NCBI GenBank assembly: GCA_009801085.1
Contig: VNWV01000013.1
Span: 62,001 to 126,000 of the forward strand
DNA: 64,000 bases
Reading direction: 5' to 3'
Origin: Lasiodiplodia sp. COLG20
Lineage: Eukaryota; Ascomycota; Dothideomycetes; Botryosphaeriales; Botryosphaeriaceae
Positions within the stretch are counted from its first letter, which is position 1. Each line of letters starts with the position of its first letter. Positions 45,718 to 56,342 of the stretch are shown here, piece after piece. The translations under genes were made by a program, and so were the position numbers. The notes under the pieces are model-generated. The model did no database searches and was not told the DNA's origin. It was given only the letters and a program-made list of their open reading frames with translations.

Positions 45718-46751
45718 ATGGCCAAACCCTTAACTATCGGCGTCATCGGCCCTGCCGGCTTCACAGGCTCCCACCTCTGCGTCGAGCTAATCCGCCGCGG
45801 CCACCACGTCATCGGCCTGTCCCGCAGCCCCGAAAAAATCGGCACCCACCCGCTCTACACCCCGCGCAAACTCGACGTCGACTCTCAAACCATCGACGAG
45901 CTGGCCACCTCCTTCAAAGACCTCGACGTCCTCATCAACGCCTACGGCCCGCACACGGCCGGCGCCGGCGCCCTCAAATACAGTACTAGCCCTTCTCCCT
46001 CCTCCCCCCTCCTCCCCCGCCTTACCTCACACCTTCCACAGTGCCCTTCCTCGAAGTAACCCGCAAAATCATCCTCGCCGTCCGCGTCCGCGTCGTCGCC
46101 GCCGCCGCCTCTCACCAGCACCCCTTATACCTCATCCAAATCGGCGGCACCGGCAGCCTGCACATCCCGGGCCGCGCCGCCTCCTTCCTCACCGTCGCCG
46201 AAACCCCCGACTTCTGGCTCGCCTACCGCCGCGGCATCGCCGACAGCGCCGCGCACACGGCCTACATGGAAGAGCGGCTCGGGCCCATCGGCACTCTCCT
46301 CCGCTCGTACCGCAACGCGCGGATAGCCGCGCGGAACGGGGCGGCGACGGTGGAGACGGAGGGGGTGATCAGGGAGGTCGAGGAGAAGATTCTGCGGGGC
46401 GACGACGCGGCGAAGGAGTTTGTGATGGGGGGAAGGACGAGCTTTATGTTTTTTGATGGGAATGGCGCGTTTGCGTGGAGTTACGTCTCGCCGCCGGCGC
46501 TGTATCGGGCGGGGAGCCGCACGGGGGGGTATGAGTGGGGGGTGGATTATTTGCCGTTGAAGGGGGAGGATCCGATGGATGGGAGGGTGTTGGAGGGGAG
46601 GTTGCAGGGCATTTCGGCGGCGGATTTGGCGATTGCGGTTGCGGATGAGGCGGAGGGGAGGGAGAGGGTTGGTAAGCATTGGTCGGCGTGGGCGAAGGAT
46701 ATGGGGGATGATGAGCCGGCGCCGAGTTATGTTACGTTGGCGGATGTGTGA
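45718..46751 (+). CDS. NAD(P)-binding, NmrA/epimerase-like protein
   Basis: Exons 45718..45982 and 46042..46751 (59-nt intron) give 324 residues. The N-terminus has a Rossmann nucleotide motif (IGVIGPAGFTGSHLCVELIRRGHHVIGLSRS) with the GxxGxxG spacing of atypical SDR or NmrA-like proteins, followed by DVLINAYGPHT. The C-terminal half (YLIQIGGTGSLHIPG, FAWSYVSPPALYRAG, DYLPLKGEDP) matches the layout of extended NAD(P)-binding proteins that reduce or epimerise small molecules. No catalytic YxxxK is apparent, so a reductase of the NmrA or isoflavone-reductase type, or a regulator, is more likely than a classical SDR. It is in tandem with the metallo-hydrolase and the first P450. Confidence 0.85.
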
Positions 46752-47223
46752 GTAAATATCGATGAACTATAGCCCAGCAGTGGATGGTGGAGTTGAGCAT
46801 CTTGTGGCATATGAAAGACGGTACAGGTCTTGGTCATTGATAGTCAAAGTGGTATTCTGACGCAAATGTATGTTCTGAAACCTTGAACCTTGAAAGTACG
46901 TGCAGACGCCCAGCTTTATCCCGCATGCAATTCGAATTCTATACGTCTGGTGGACGTCCGGCATGATTTCTATTCATCCACAGTAAAACTAATGCGGTAT
47001 GTGGGAAAAGTGGTACACAGAATGTAGTGCAACCATCTTCTCAGGTAGTGCAAAATACCCCGCAATCTACCCCCACCTTCTATAAAAGGCTAGAGGGCAC
47101 CCACCGTAGAGGCTAATTCAGCCCCGCGGTAAGCCCCAATAAACGTGTTCAGAAAACCGCTTCCACGGATTGGAGCATTTCTATCTCTATCCACACTACA
47201 CAATACCTCAATTGAATGAAACC
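46752..47223. promoter_or_regulatory. Promoter region of the first P450, with three GNGGGG-type sites
   Basis: CCCCGC at 47058..47063, CCCCAC at 47071..47076 and CCCCGC at 47122..47127, all 95-165 bp upstream of the start. A TATA-like TATAAAAG follows at about 47091. No gene in the rest of the 472 bp. Confidence 0.5.
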
Positions 47224-48954
47224 ATGGCCCTCATCACACTTTTACTATTCCCCGTCATCAGCTTCCTCCTCTATCATCTGCTGTCACGCCGTAGATCAAT
47301 TCCACCCAAAGGACTTCGAGCCGTCCCTGGTCCCGGCGGAAAAGTCCCCATCATTGGCCATGCCCACCTTCTCAAACCCACAGGCTCTCAACGCCAATTC
47401 ATCGACTGGGCAAAACAGTACGGCGAGCTCTTCTCACTGCAGCTAGGATGGGAGAACTGGATTTTCCTCAACAGCCCTTCGGCAGTGAAGGAAATCATGG
47501 ACAAACAATCGGCCTCAACGTCTGGCCGGCCGCCAATGCCTGTCGGCGCCGATATCATCTCGGGAGACATGCGTTTCTTGCTCATGACCTACAGTCCGCG
47601 CTGGCGGCGGCTGCGGGCCATCGTGCACAAGCTGCTGACTCCCAGGGCGTCGGATACGTTCAAGCCGAGCCAGGAGTTTGAGGCGAAGCAGTTGCTGCAT
47701 GACATATTAAAGGAGCCGGAGAAGACGTATGATCACTGCAGGCGCTACACGACCTCTGTTGTGATGACGTCGACTTATGGACGGAGGATACCTGAGTTTG
47801 TGAGTTTGTCTCAGCCTTGCGGAGGCACACTGTACTGATATCCACAGGATTGCGAAGACACGAGGGAGATCTACGGACTGATGAAAGACTTTACTGAAAA
47901 TATGCCTCCGACAAATGCTTTCCTTCCAGACCTGGTACCCCCGCTCGCTAAGCTGCCGACCTGGATGCAATGGTGGAGAAAGCCCGCACTCGCCATGCAG
48001 AAGCGCCAAACCGCCATCTGGACCAAGTACTGGCGTACGCTGCTCCAGCAAATGGAAGAAGGCAAAGCACCCGAATGCTTCGTCAAGCAATTCATCGAAA
48101 CCGAGTACCAAAAACAAGACATCAGCGAAATGCAAGCCGCCTGGGTCGCCGGCAGTCCGTCCTCCCCCTCCCTCCCCCTTCCCTCCTCCCTCCCCCTCAC
48201 TAACGCCGCCCCCACCCCCCCAGCCATGATCGAAGCCGGCTCCGAAACCACCTCCAGCACCCTCAACACCACCCTCAAATACCTCGCCGCGCACCCCTCC
48301 GCCCAACACCGCGCCTTCACCGAACTCGACAGCGCAGTCGGCCCCACCCGCACCCCCACCTTCGCCGACGAACCGGCGCTCCCCTACATCCGCGCCATCG
48401 CCAAAGAAGTCCTGCGCCTCCGCCCCATCACCAACTTCGGCACGCCGCACTACACGACCGACGACGCGGTCCGCTACAAGGACTACTGGATCCCGGCGCA
48501 CACCGTCGTCACGATCAACCAGTACGCTTTGCACTACGACTCCACTCGATACCCCGACCCCGAAGCGTTCCGGCCGGAGAGGTACCTGGCGTATCCGCAC
48601 AAGTCGGGGGTGTACGCGGCGGGCGCGGATGCGGAGGGGAGGGATCATTGGAGTTTTGGGGCGGGGAGGCGGATTTGCTCGGGGATGCATTTGGCGGAGA
48701 ATAGCTTGTTTATTACGATTGCGAAGATTGTGTGGGCGTTTGAGATAAGCCCGCGCGAGGGGGAGGGGGTCGATTTGTCGGATGAGGGGTTTGAGCCGGG
48801 GGTTAATACGCTGCCGAAGCCGTATGTGTTGGAGTTTAGGCCGAGGAGTGAGGAGAGGGAGAGGGTGGTGAGGGAGGAGTGGGAGAAGGCGTTGAGGGAG
48901 GGGTTTTGGCTGGGGGAGAGGAAGGTTAATGCTGAGGGGATGGTGGTGGGGTAA
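47224..48954 (+). CDS. Cytochrome P450 (first of two in the cluster)
   Basis: Exons 47224..47799, 47848..48154 and 48224..48954 give 537 residues. The start ATG (ACCATGG) opens a membrane anchor (ALITLLLFPVISFLLYHLL), then a proline-rich hinge (AVPGPGGKVPIIGHA). The I-helix oxygen-binding motif AGSETTSS, the ExxR motif EVLRLRP, the PERY motif and the haem loop FGAGRRICSG with Cys446 are all present. It is a microsomal class II P450 resembling fungal secondary-metabolism monooxygenases of the O-methylsterigmatocystin oxidoreductase type. The second intron (69 nt, GTCCGT donor) is a multiple of three without stops, so unspliced transcripts would also be translated, adding a Pro/Ser-rich loop just before the I-helix. 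Confidence 0.92.
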
Positions 48955-49413
48955 ATTTGGTGGATTGTGTCTTGTTGGCTAGTTGATGGTTTTACTCATT
49001 TATTCTTCCTGTTATCTCGCAATGGTCTTGTAAGTGTCACAAAATAGTAGTCTCAAAAAGTCCACCATCAAGATCACAGCTTTCACTGCCCATTTGCTGT
49101 TAATATTAATTTCTCGTAAGAGTGGGTTTTGTATATTATTGCTTTCGAACTGGAACCTATTGTCGAATTCATCTAGCTCAGATCACTGCCGGGGGCTCAT
49201 CAACACCTTCACTTGTAGATCTGGACGACAACCGCCTTTCTTCAGAGATACAGTTCGATGATATTTACGAGTGATGAGGTCAGACTTTTGACAGCACAAG
49301 ACTGATCATGGTACACAGAAAGTCTGAGACTTCATACAGCTCAAACCAGCAACTGAAATAGTAAACACACTCAATTCGATAGAACGTAATTACATTGTGC
49401 AACAGATTTTCTC
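48955..49413. other. Intergenic, convergent 3' ends
   Basis: Between the stops of the first P450 (plus) and the FAD monooxygenase (minus). No coding sequence or repeat seen. Confidence 0.55.
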
Positions 49414-50877
49414 TCATCTCACCGCGGCCATGATCCTCACGTAATCTGCTGCTGGTCCAGAATCGACCTTATCGTCTGCTCTCGCCACTTCCGCCACAGG
49501 CTTCTGCTCTCGATAGTATTGAGTGAAGTCACGCTGAAGCGCGTATATTCCCTACAGCTCAACATGTCAGCAACACCGAACCGTAGGTAGAACAGTTCTA
49601 CTGACCTTTTGGAATTCGTTCGAGAACTCGGGATCCACAGCAGTTCTCTTCAAGGCAAGAAGGAATTCGTCCTCATCGCCAATGGTCTCCGGATCTTTCC
49701 ACAGCCTCCGCAAGTTCTCGCAGGAGATGGGGTCACTGAAGTCAAACCACTTCTGCCGCCGAATGTCATTGTACTTATCCAAAATGGTATCGTCCGCCTT
49801 CCCCTCATGAATGCCCACCAAACAGTCATACAGACCACCGACGTCCACAATCCCACCCATGAGCCCCATCCCGCCACTACGGTCATTGGTCAACGCGGGA
49901 TCTACGGTTATGCCATTCAAGAAACTTACAAAGGATTGCAGAGATGCGCAGCATCAGCCGCCAACAGAAACCTCCCCACACGCATCTTCTCGGCTATGCG
50001 CTGGTGGATCTTGTACGGGCTGATGCTGGCGACCCTGTACTGGTCAGGCTTCGGATTCCCGGGCAACATCTTCTCGAATTTGGCGGGCTGGCGCGCCAGC
50101 AGCTCTTCGCGGGTCAGCCCAGCCGTGTCGCCGTAGGTGACGCGCCACATGCCGTCCTTGGAGATGCGGGCGGCCATGTAGTAGTCCTCAGGGTGAACGA
50201 TGAAGTTGGAGTCTTCCCAGCCGAAGCGGTCGAAGTCGTAGTAGGTCTGGTGGCATCCTGTGTCAGCCCGCAGTCCGGCAAGGGGAAACGATACTGACAT
50301 TGGTCGCCACGATCTGCTCATCCCACGTCCTCCCCGGGAAATTCGTGTCCCCAAACAAGCTCCGCCGAATCTGGCTATTCGCCCCATCACACCCAACAAT
50401 ATAGTCCGCCTCCATCTTCTTCTTCCCCCCCTCCTCGCCCTCAACCTCCACCTCCACCCACGCCCTCCCCTCATCCTGCCCGAGCCCCAGCACCTTATGC
50501 CCATACCTAACCTCCGCACACTTACACTTCACGAGGTTCTCATACAGCACCTGTCCCACGCGCTGCAGCGAGAGGCAAATCATGCGGTCCGGCTGGCCAT
50601 CTTGCACGCTGCCGTCCAATCCGGCAATGTACGTGCCGTCGGGCTTGCGCCAGCACACGGTCTTGGGTGTGAAGCCCTCATCGCGCAGCTGCTCGGCGAC
50701 GCCGGCCCGCCGCAGCTCGTAGACGGCCGGCGGCGCGAAGTGGGTTGCGCGCGGCGACGGGTCGAGCGCGTGGTTTTGCTCCAGCACGGTGACGGGGATG
50801 TTGGCTCGGGCGAGGAGGAGGGCGAGGAGGAGGCCGGAGGGCCCGGCGCCGACGACGATGACGGAGGAGATAGCCAT
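49414..50877 (-). CDS. FAD-dependent monooxygenase (aromatic hydroxylase type)
   Basis: Exons 50295..50877, 49930..50257, 49606..49876 and 49414..49551 give 439 residues. The FAD-binding motif GAGPSGLLLALLLA is at residues 10-23. The second dinucleotide-contact motif (YIVGCDGANSQIRR) and the ribityl-binding motif (LLAADAAHLCNPFGGMG, completed across an intron) follow. This is the PheA/TfdB-type FAD_binding_3 family, which hydroxylates aromatic rings with NAD(P)H and oxygen. No cleaved signal peptide is visible. The first intron would be only 37 nt, short even for fungi. The last exon was found because the third frame stops in a GTCAGT donor. Shares a promoter with the second P450. Confidence 0.88.
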
Positions 50878-51272
50878 GGATTGGGTTTGATAAGATGGAT
50901 TTTCTGGGTAACGTCAAGCTTTGGTATGCTCTGAAGAGCTTCAGTTATTGGATGTAAATCTATATACTTTGTTTTGGCGAGTTGGGGACATTGGTCAGTC
51001 TCGATGCACCTACCTCGCGTGAATGTGGGGTTGCTGTGGGGTAACTGTATCTGGGGTTTGGGGGAAGTCAGAGCATCGGCCGGGGAAACTCATGCAGCAC
51101 TAAGATGAAACTGGCGTTGCAGCGAAAGCAAATTTACCCCTCATCGCTTTGCCCACGAATTCCCTGGTGCTCACTCTGAAGTGAACTGTCCAAGCGTCAA
51201 GTTACTGCCTACATATAATGTATGCGCACAATCTGCTGTAGCGAAGCAGCAACATCCCGTGATACTTCCTCC
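50878..51272. promoter_or_regulatory. Divergent promoter, FAD monooxygenase / second P450
   Basis: 395 bp between start codons. GTGGGG at 51025..51030 and 51036..51041 lie one helical turn apart, and CCCCTC is at 51137..51142. Confidence 0.5.
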
Positions 51273-53005
51273 ATGATAGATTCCGCAATGTTTCCCATCT
51301 CATTCGAAGCACCCCGACCGGGCTTCTACGCCTGGCTCGCCGGAATCTTCGCCGCACCCATCCTCTCATTCCTCCTGGCATACTTCTACTACGTCCCAAA
51401 CACCATCAAAGTCCGTCCCCTCCCCTCTCCACCCCTCCATCCGCTAACCCACCCCCCAGGACCCCCGCCGCCGGCACCTGCCCCCCGGCCCCCGCGGCCT
51501 CCCCTTCATCGGCAACATGCTCGACCTCGCCGACTCGGACCTCGTCCGGCACAAAGTCCGCGCGTGGCACTTACGCTACGGCGCCATCTTCCACACGCAG
51601 ATCGGCGGCAGCGACTACATCTGGCTGTCGTCGCCGCGCACGGTCAAGGACCTGATGGACAAGCGCTCGTCCATCTACTCATCGCGCGCGGCGCTCCCCC
51701 TCGCGCAGGACGTGGCCAGCGGCGGCCGGCGCCAGCTGTTCCTGCCCTACGGCCCGCGCTGGCGCCAGATACGCAAGCACGGGCACGCGCTGCTCAGCGC
51801 AACGGCCGCGACGCGCTACCAGCCGATTCAGGACTACGAGTCGAAGCAGCTGCTGGCGGAGCTGCTCGGGGCGCCGGGGGAGTTTTATCAGATTAATCGG
51901 AGGTATGCGGCGAGTGTGATTATGCTGTCGACGTATGGGAAGCGCGTGAGGTCGTGGGATGAGCCGGTGATGAGGAGGGTTTTTGCGGTCATTGATAATT
52001 TGACGGAGATGACGGCGCCGGGAGCGCATGTGGTGGATAGTTTTCCGGGGCTGGCGGGGTGGCCGGAGTGGTTGTTGGGGGGGTGGCGGGGGTTTGGGAG
52101 GAGGGTGTTTGAGCATGATAGTGAGGTGTATTTGGGGTTGTGGAGGGAGTTGAAGGAGGAGGTGGATAGGGGCGTGGCGAGGGATTGCTTTTGCAAGGAT
52201 TTCTATCTGAATGATCCGGAGAAGAGTGGGATTGATGAGCTGTCGGCGGCGTATACGTGTGGGGGGTTGGTGGAGGCGGGGTCAGAGACGACGGCGTCGA
52301 CGTTGAACAACTTCATCCTTTGTATGACGTTGTTTCCGGAGGCGATGAGGACGGCGCAGGAGGAGATTGACCGTGTGGTGGGTCCGGATCGGCTACCGCA
52401 GTGGGAGGATGAACAGGAGCTGCCGTATACGAGAGCACTGATCAAGGAGGTTCTGCGGTGGCGGCCCGTCAACAAGTTCGGCATGACGCATGCAAGCTCG
52501 GAGGATGATTGGTATGAGGGTTTCTTCATACCTAAGGGGTCTGTGGTTGTGCTCAACTGGTGGTAAGATCTCCCTCCTCAGCTTCATTGTCCACGCTTAC
52601 CATGCCAGGGCAATCCACATGGACCCTTCCATCCACAAGGAACCGGAACACTTCGACCCGGCAAGGTACCTCAACAAGCCGCTCGGGGCCGCCGATTATC
52701 TCAATACCAGTGATCCATACGAGCGAGATCACTTCACTTACGGTGCTGGGAGGCGGGTTTGCCAAGGTATTCATCTGGCAGAGCGCTCTTTGTACATCAA
52801 CATTGTGCGCACTTTATGGGGTTTTAACATTACGAAAAAGGTGGACTCAGAAGGAAAGGAGATCGAGCCAGATTGCGGCATGGTGAGAGGGTTCTTGTCT
52901 GTTCCCAACCCCTTCCTTACGGACATCAAACCTCGATCAGAGAAGCACGCTGAGATTATTCGGACCTCGTTCGAGGAGGCGGAGAAGGAGGGCCTGAATT
53001 ATTGA
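51273..53005 (+). CDS. Cytochrome P450 (second of two in the cluster)
   Basis: Exons 51273..51410, 51460..52562 and 52609..53005 give 545 residues. N-terminal anchor (WLAGIFAAPILSFLLAYFYY), hinge (LPPGPRGLPFIGNM), I-helix AGSETTAS, ExxR motif EVLRWRP, and haem loop YGAGRRVCQG with Cys465 are intact. It is related to the other cluster P450 (same RRYxxSVxMxSTYGxR and SETTxSTLN blocks), so the two may act on successive positions or intermediates. A second Met at 51288 is an alternative start. Its 3' end lies only 33 bp from the end of the convergent SDR gene. Confidence 0.92.
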
Positions 53006-53038
53006 TGGTAGTGGAAAAGTAGCTGCAATATGAAACGT

Positions 53039-53939
53039 TCAAATCCCGTTCTTGGCCGGGGGAACAGTCTCGTAAGCTTCCGCCCAGAATGTCTCTCCCA
53101 GTTCTGCCAATTTCCTCTGACTCTCATTCGGGTAGTCTACCTGTTTGCGGAAGAACAGATCCCTAATGCTCAGCTCCACTGTCTGGCCCGTCATTCCATC
53201 ATCATCCAGGAAAGTGTCGAATGCTTTGAGGACAGTTGACATGGGGGTAATATGCTCTTTCGGGAACTTGGCCAGCATGTGGGGCGGGCACAAGTTGGTT
53301 GGGACGAATGCGGGACAAATGCAATTCACGGTGATGTTCTCCTTCAGGAACACAGGTCCGCAAGAGCGCGTGAGCCCAACCAGCCCGTGTTTGGCTGCAG
53401 TGTACTGCGCATTTGTTTCCATAGGGCTGGACGTGTTAGCAGTTAGCTAGATATCTGTGTAATATGGAGAAAAGGACTTACTATAAGCCAGCAGCAGAAG
53501 ATGTAATCACAATCTTTCCTTTGCGGCCTGGGTTCTTCCGTGCATAATGCTTGAACAACCAGATTCCTTGGAAAACAGCCAGTAGATCAACTTCGACGGT
53601 CTTCAGATTGAGTGGTTTGAGGATGCCGTTCTCGTCCACGCTCTCTTCCGTCTCGTAGAGGCTTTGGCGGTCATCGATTCCGGCGTTCGCCGCGAGAAAG
53701 TCAAGCCGGCCGTTGCCCCATGTGAAGGCTTTCTGGAACAAAGCAGCTTGCTCGGCGTACACGGATACGTCGGCTTTGTGAAAGAGGGCGTCGTCACCCA
53801 ACTCAGTGGCAATGCGTTCTCCTTCGTTGGCATTGACGTCGGCCATGACAACGCGATAGCCTCGGGTGAGTAGGTGCTTGCTCACCGCAAGGCCGATGCC
53901 GGATGCAGCACCGGTGACAATGGCTACCGGTTTGGACAT
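53039..53939 (-). CDS. Short-chain dehydrogenase (15-hydroxyprostaglandin dehydrogenase-like)
   Basis: Exons 53482..53939 and 53039..53426 (55-nt intron) give 281 residues. Classical SDR motifs are GAASGIG (residues 10-16), AANAG, and the catalytic Ser...Tyr-x-x-x-Lys in SSAAGL and QYTAAK, the last rebuilt across the intron. Residues DVNANEG after strand 2 start with Asp, which favours NAD over NADP. It probably oxidises an alcohol made by one of the oxygenases. Confidence 0.92.
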
Positions 53940-54080
53940 GTTGGAAAGGTCAGGGAGAAACTGGAAGTGTTGTCGCTATTCTTCGGTGTGGCTTGCAGAA
54001 ATGGAACGTTCGTCACAGGGCTCTCTTTTTATCGGCATTTATCAAGCATTTACGCTGCTCTGCACGCGATATGCTTATGT

Positions 54081-54149
54081 CCCCTCTATTTTGTGGGGTA
54101 ATAGCGTTAGGGGCAATCCCGATCCCCGGATCTTATAGCTGTGCCCCGC
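54081..54149. promoter_or_regulatory. Three GNGGGG-type sites upstream of the first SDR
   Basis: CCCCTC at 54081..54086, GTGGGG at 54093..54098 and CCCCGC at 54144..54149, about 140-210 bp before the SDR start on the minus strand. The intergenic region 53940..54876 also serves the second SDR; further single sites lie near 54477, 54793 and 54850. No gene was seen in these 937 bp. Confidence 0.45.
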
Positions 54150-54172
54150 ATTCTCCGCCCACACATCTTATT

Positions 54173-54288
54173 GGGCTAGCGTGGGTTTGTTTTCCGCTTA
54201 TGTCATGGGTAGTTGAAGCTTTTGTCCGGACGTGAATGTCGAATTAAAAAATTGTACGTTTGCGTCCGGATGGTAGCTTCAAATATCT
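54173..54288. mobile_element. Fold-back repeat (MITE-like), diverged copy 1
   Basis: Two inverted arms, 54207..54239 and 54256..54288, each beginning with a variant of GGGTAGTTGAAGCT and containing TCCGGACG or TCCGGATG, would fold into a hairpin with a loop of about 16 nt. The preceding GGCTAGCGT...TTTTCCGCTTATG segment is also shared with copies 2 and 3. It is the most diverged of the three. Confidence 0.8.
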
Positions 54289-54876
54289 ACATATGTTAGG
54301 ATTTTCGGGGGCGTAACTGCCCTTGTTCTGCAGCCCTGCTATTCTTTACGCTGGCCTACAGTTGCAAGAATATTCTTTGCGGCTAAAGAACGGTTAGAAT
54401 CAGGGTTGATTACCCACAAAATCAACAGATAAACCTGCATCACATTCCAGGTTTCGAGTTCTGGACCTCCACTATTTCCCCCGCCATCAGTCATCAGCCT
54501 TGGCCTTTGAATGGTGCCAACTCATTCACGCTATTGCTTTTCACACCCTCGCGGAAAGTATCCTTCTCGAGAGGAAAGTCCGCCCATATATCAGCGCTTG
54601 CAGTAGCTGCATGCAGGTCCCTGGTTAAAGATGGGGGCCAAAACCTCGAACCCGCCGGCGATGATTCCCTGAAACAAGCAGGATCAACAATCTCCAAACA
54701 ACACTAACCAAACTGTTGTCAGCCCACCCATGCATGCATTTCCAACCTACCCTGCAACAAACGCGCAACCGCCCACATAAAGCGCCTACAAATCCCCGCC
54801 AGAATACAACTGGAAACTTCGATCCCACCCTGTTCCCTCCTCCAGAAAAACCCCCACACCGAAACCGTCCCACACA

Positions 54877-55972
54877 ATGACGCCGCCAAACCAACGCCTC
54901 CAAGCGCTCGCATCCCAAGTGCAACCCGCCTACTCCGCCAGCCGCCGCCTCCTCAACCGCGTCGCCATCGTAACGGGCGCATCATCCGGCTTCGGCCGCG
55001 AAATCTGCAAGCAATTCGCCATCGAAGGCGCATTGGTCGTGTGCGCGGACCTGCAACCCACCTCCGGCAACGCCGACGACATTCCGACGCATGAATTGGT
55101 GCAGAAGGAGTACGACGCGAAAGCGCTGTTTGTCAAGGTCGATGTGAGCAAGGCCGCGGACGTGAAGACTGCGGTGGCGCGGGCGGTGGAGGAGTTTGGG
55201 AGGGTTGATATGTGAGTAGGGCCCCAGAGAGGACGGAGTGAGGTGATGGAGATGGAATGCTGATGATTGGGGTGCGAGAACAGCATGGTGAACAACGCGG
55301 GCATTTGCACCGAAGCCGCGAAGCCGGCGCCCGTCGATGAGAGCAGCGAGGAGGAGTTCGATCGCCACTTGCAGATCAACACCAAGGGCGCGTACCTCGG
55401 CTGCAAGTACGCCGTCGAGCAGATGAAGAAGCAGGAGCCGCATGCGTGCGGGGTGCGGGGTTGGATTGTGAATGTTGCGTCGCTGGGTGCTACGGTCGGG
55501 ATACCGGGGTTGGGTAGGAATTGGTCTCTCCTGGAGGTTTGGCATCGCGACAGTGACTAACATTGGACAGTCTGCTACAACGCATCAAAGGGCGCTATCG
55601 TCTCCCTTACCAAGACGGTCGCGGTTGATGTTGGCCAGTTTGGCATCACCTGCAATGCCATTTGCCCCGGATGTGAGTACCCCTCCAGCCAATTAGAACC
55701 TCCGCACGCCGCAGTCACCCGGCGAGAGAAACTTTCTTGGGAACGGAAAAGGCTGACGGAGATACACAGCGTGCTACAGCACAATGTTGGACGAAGCTCT
55801 TAAAGGCGCCTTCAGCACCATCGGTCATGATGCCATTGCAGCCATGTACCCCATGAAGCGCTTCGGACGTCCCATTGATCAGGCAAGATCAGTCTGCTAC
55901 TTGGCTTCCGACGATGCCGCCTGGGTGACCGGGACTACATTGGCGGTGGATGGCGGCATGTCGGCACAATAA
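54877..55972 (+). CDS. Short-chain dehydrogenase/reductase (second SDR of the cluster)
   Basis: Exons 54877..55211, 55284..55513, 55571..55672 and 55770..55972 give 289 residues. Motifs are GASSGFG (cofactor loop), MVNNAGI, a catalytic Ser in VNVASLGA, then YNASKGA with Tyr-x-x-x-Lys rebuilt across an intron, and the C-terminal VTGTTLAVDGGMSAQ typical of classical SDRs. CADLQ after strand 2 carries Asp, suggesting NAD. The last intron acceptor is the least certain, because a second AG lies 10 bases downstream, but only the chosen one keeps the frame. It closes the cluster on the right. Confidence 0.9.
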
Positions 55973-56196
55973 AAATCCACGAGGTACGAAAGCGAAGCAG
56001 GTGGACTTCCGAGAGAGGCTAGGAGGATGAAGAAGCGCCGCAGACTTGTGTTTTGCTTTAATGCCGGCCGCACGGGCCTTCAGGGGTCAAAATTTTTCTG
56101 CCGGCGCCGCCCCTCCTTTTCTTCCACCACCTCCACCACCTCCACCACACGGCGACCCCACCGTCTCTGCAGCAAAACGATGGTCGCTAGGAGAGC

Positions 56197-56200
56197 AAAA
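56197..56200 (-). terminator. RNA polymerase III terminator of the tRNA
   Basis: A run of four T on the minus strand begins about 7 nt after the tRNA 3' end, as expected for Pol III. Confidence 0.7.
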
Positions 56201-56206
56201 GAAGAT

Positions 56207-56342
56207 GCGTCGGCCGGGAATCGAACCCGGGGCTGATCGAGACTCGGTGTTGAGCTCCTGGGATGACTCCCTATGATCAAGGAGGTCCAAAGGAGGCTAC
56301 AACTGTTGGCAACGATCAATTTTACCACTAAACCACCAACGC
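56207..56342 (-). tRNA. tRNA-Gly(GCC) with an unusually long intron
   Basis: On the minus strand the acceptor arms GCGTTGG and CCGACGC pair fully (one G-T). The D-arm has TTTAGTGGTAAAA, the T-arm GGGTTCGATTCCC (internal box B). The anticodon stem halves GATCG and CGATC flank loop TTGCCA with anticodon GCC. About 65 nt are inserted after the base 3' of the anticodon, the standard place for nuclear tRNA introns. Mature length is about 70-71 nt. Confidence 0.9.

Noticed and set aside
42896..55972. Search for a PKS, NRPS or terpene synthase gene in the cluster
   Set aside because: No such motifs in any frame; every large frame belongs to the enzymes listed.
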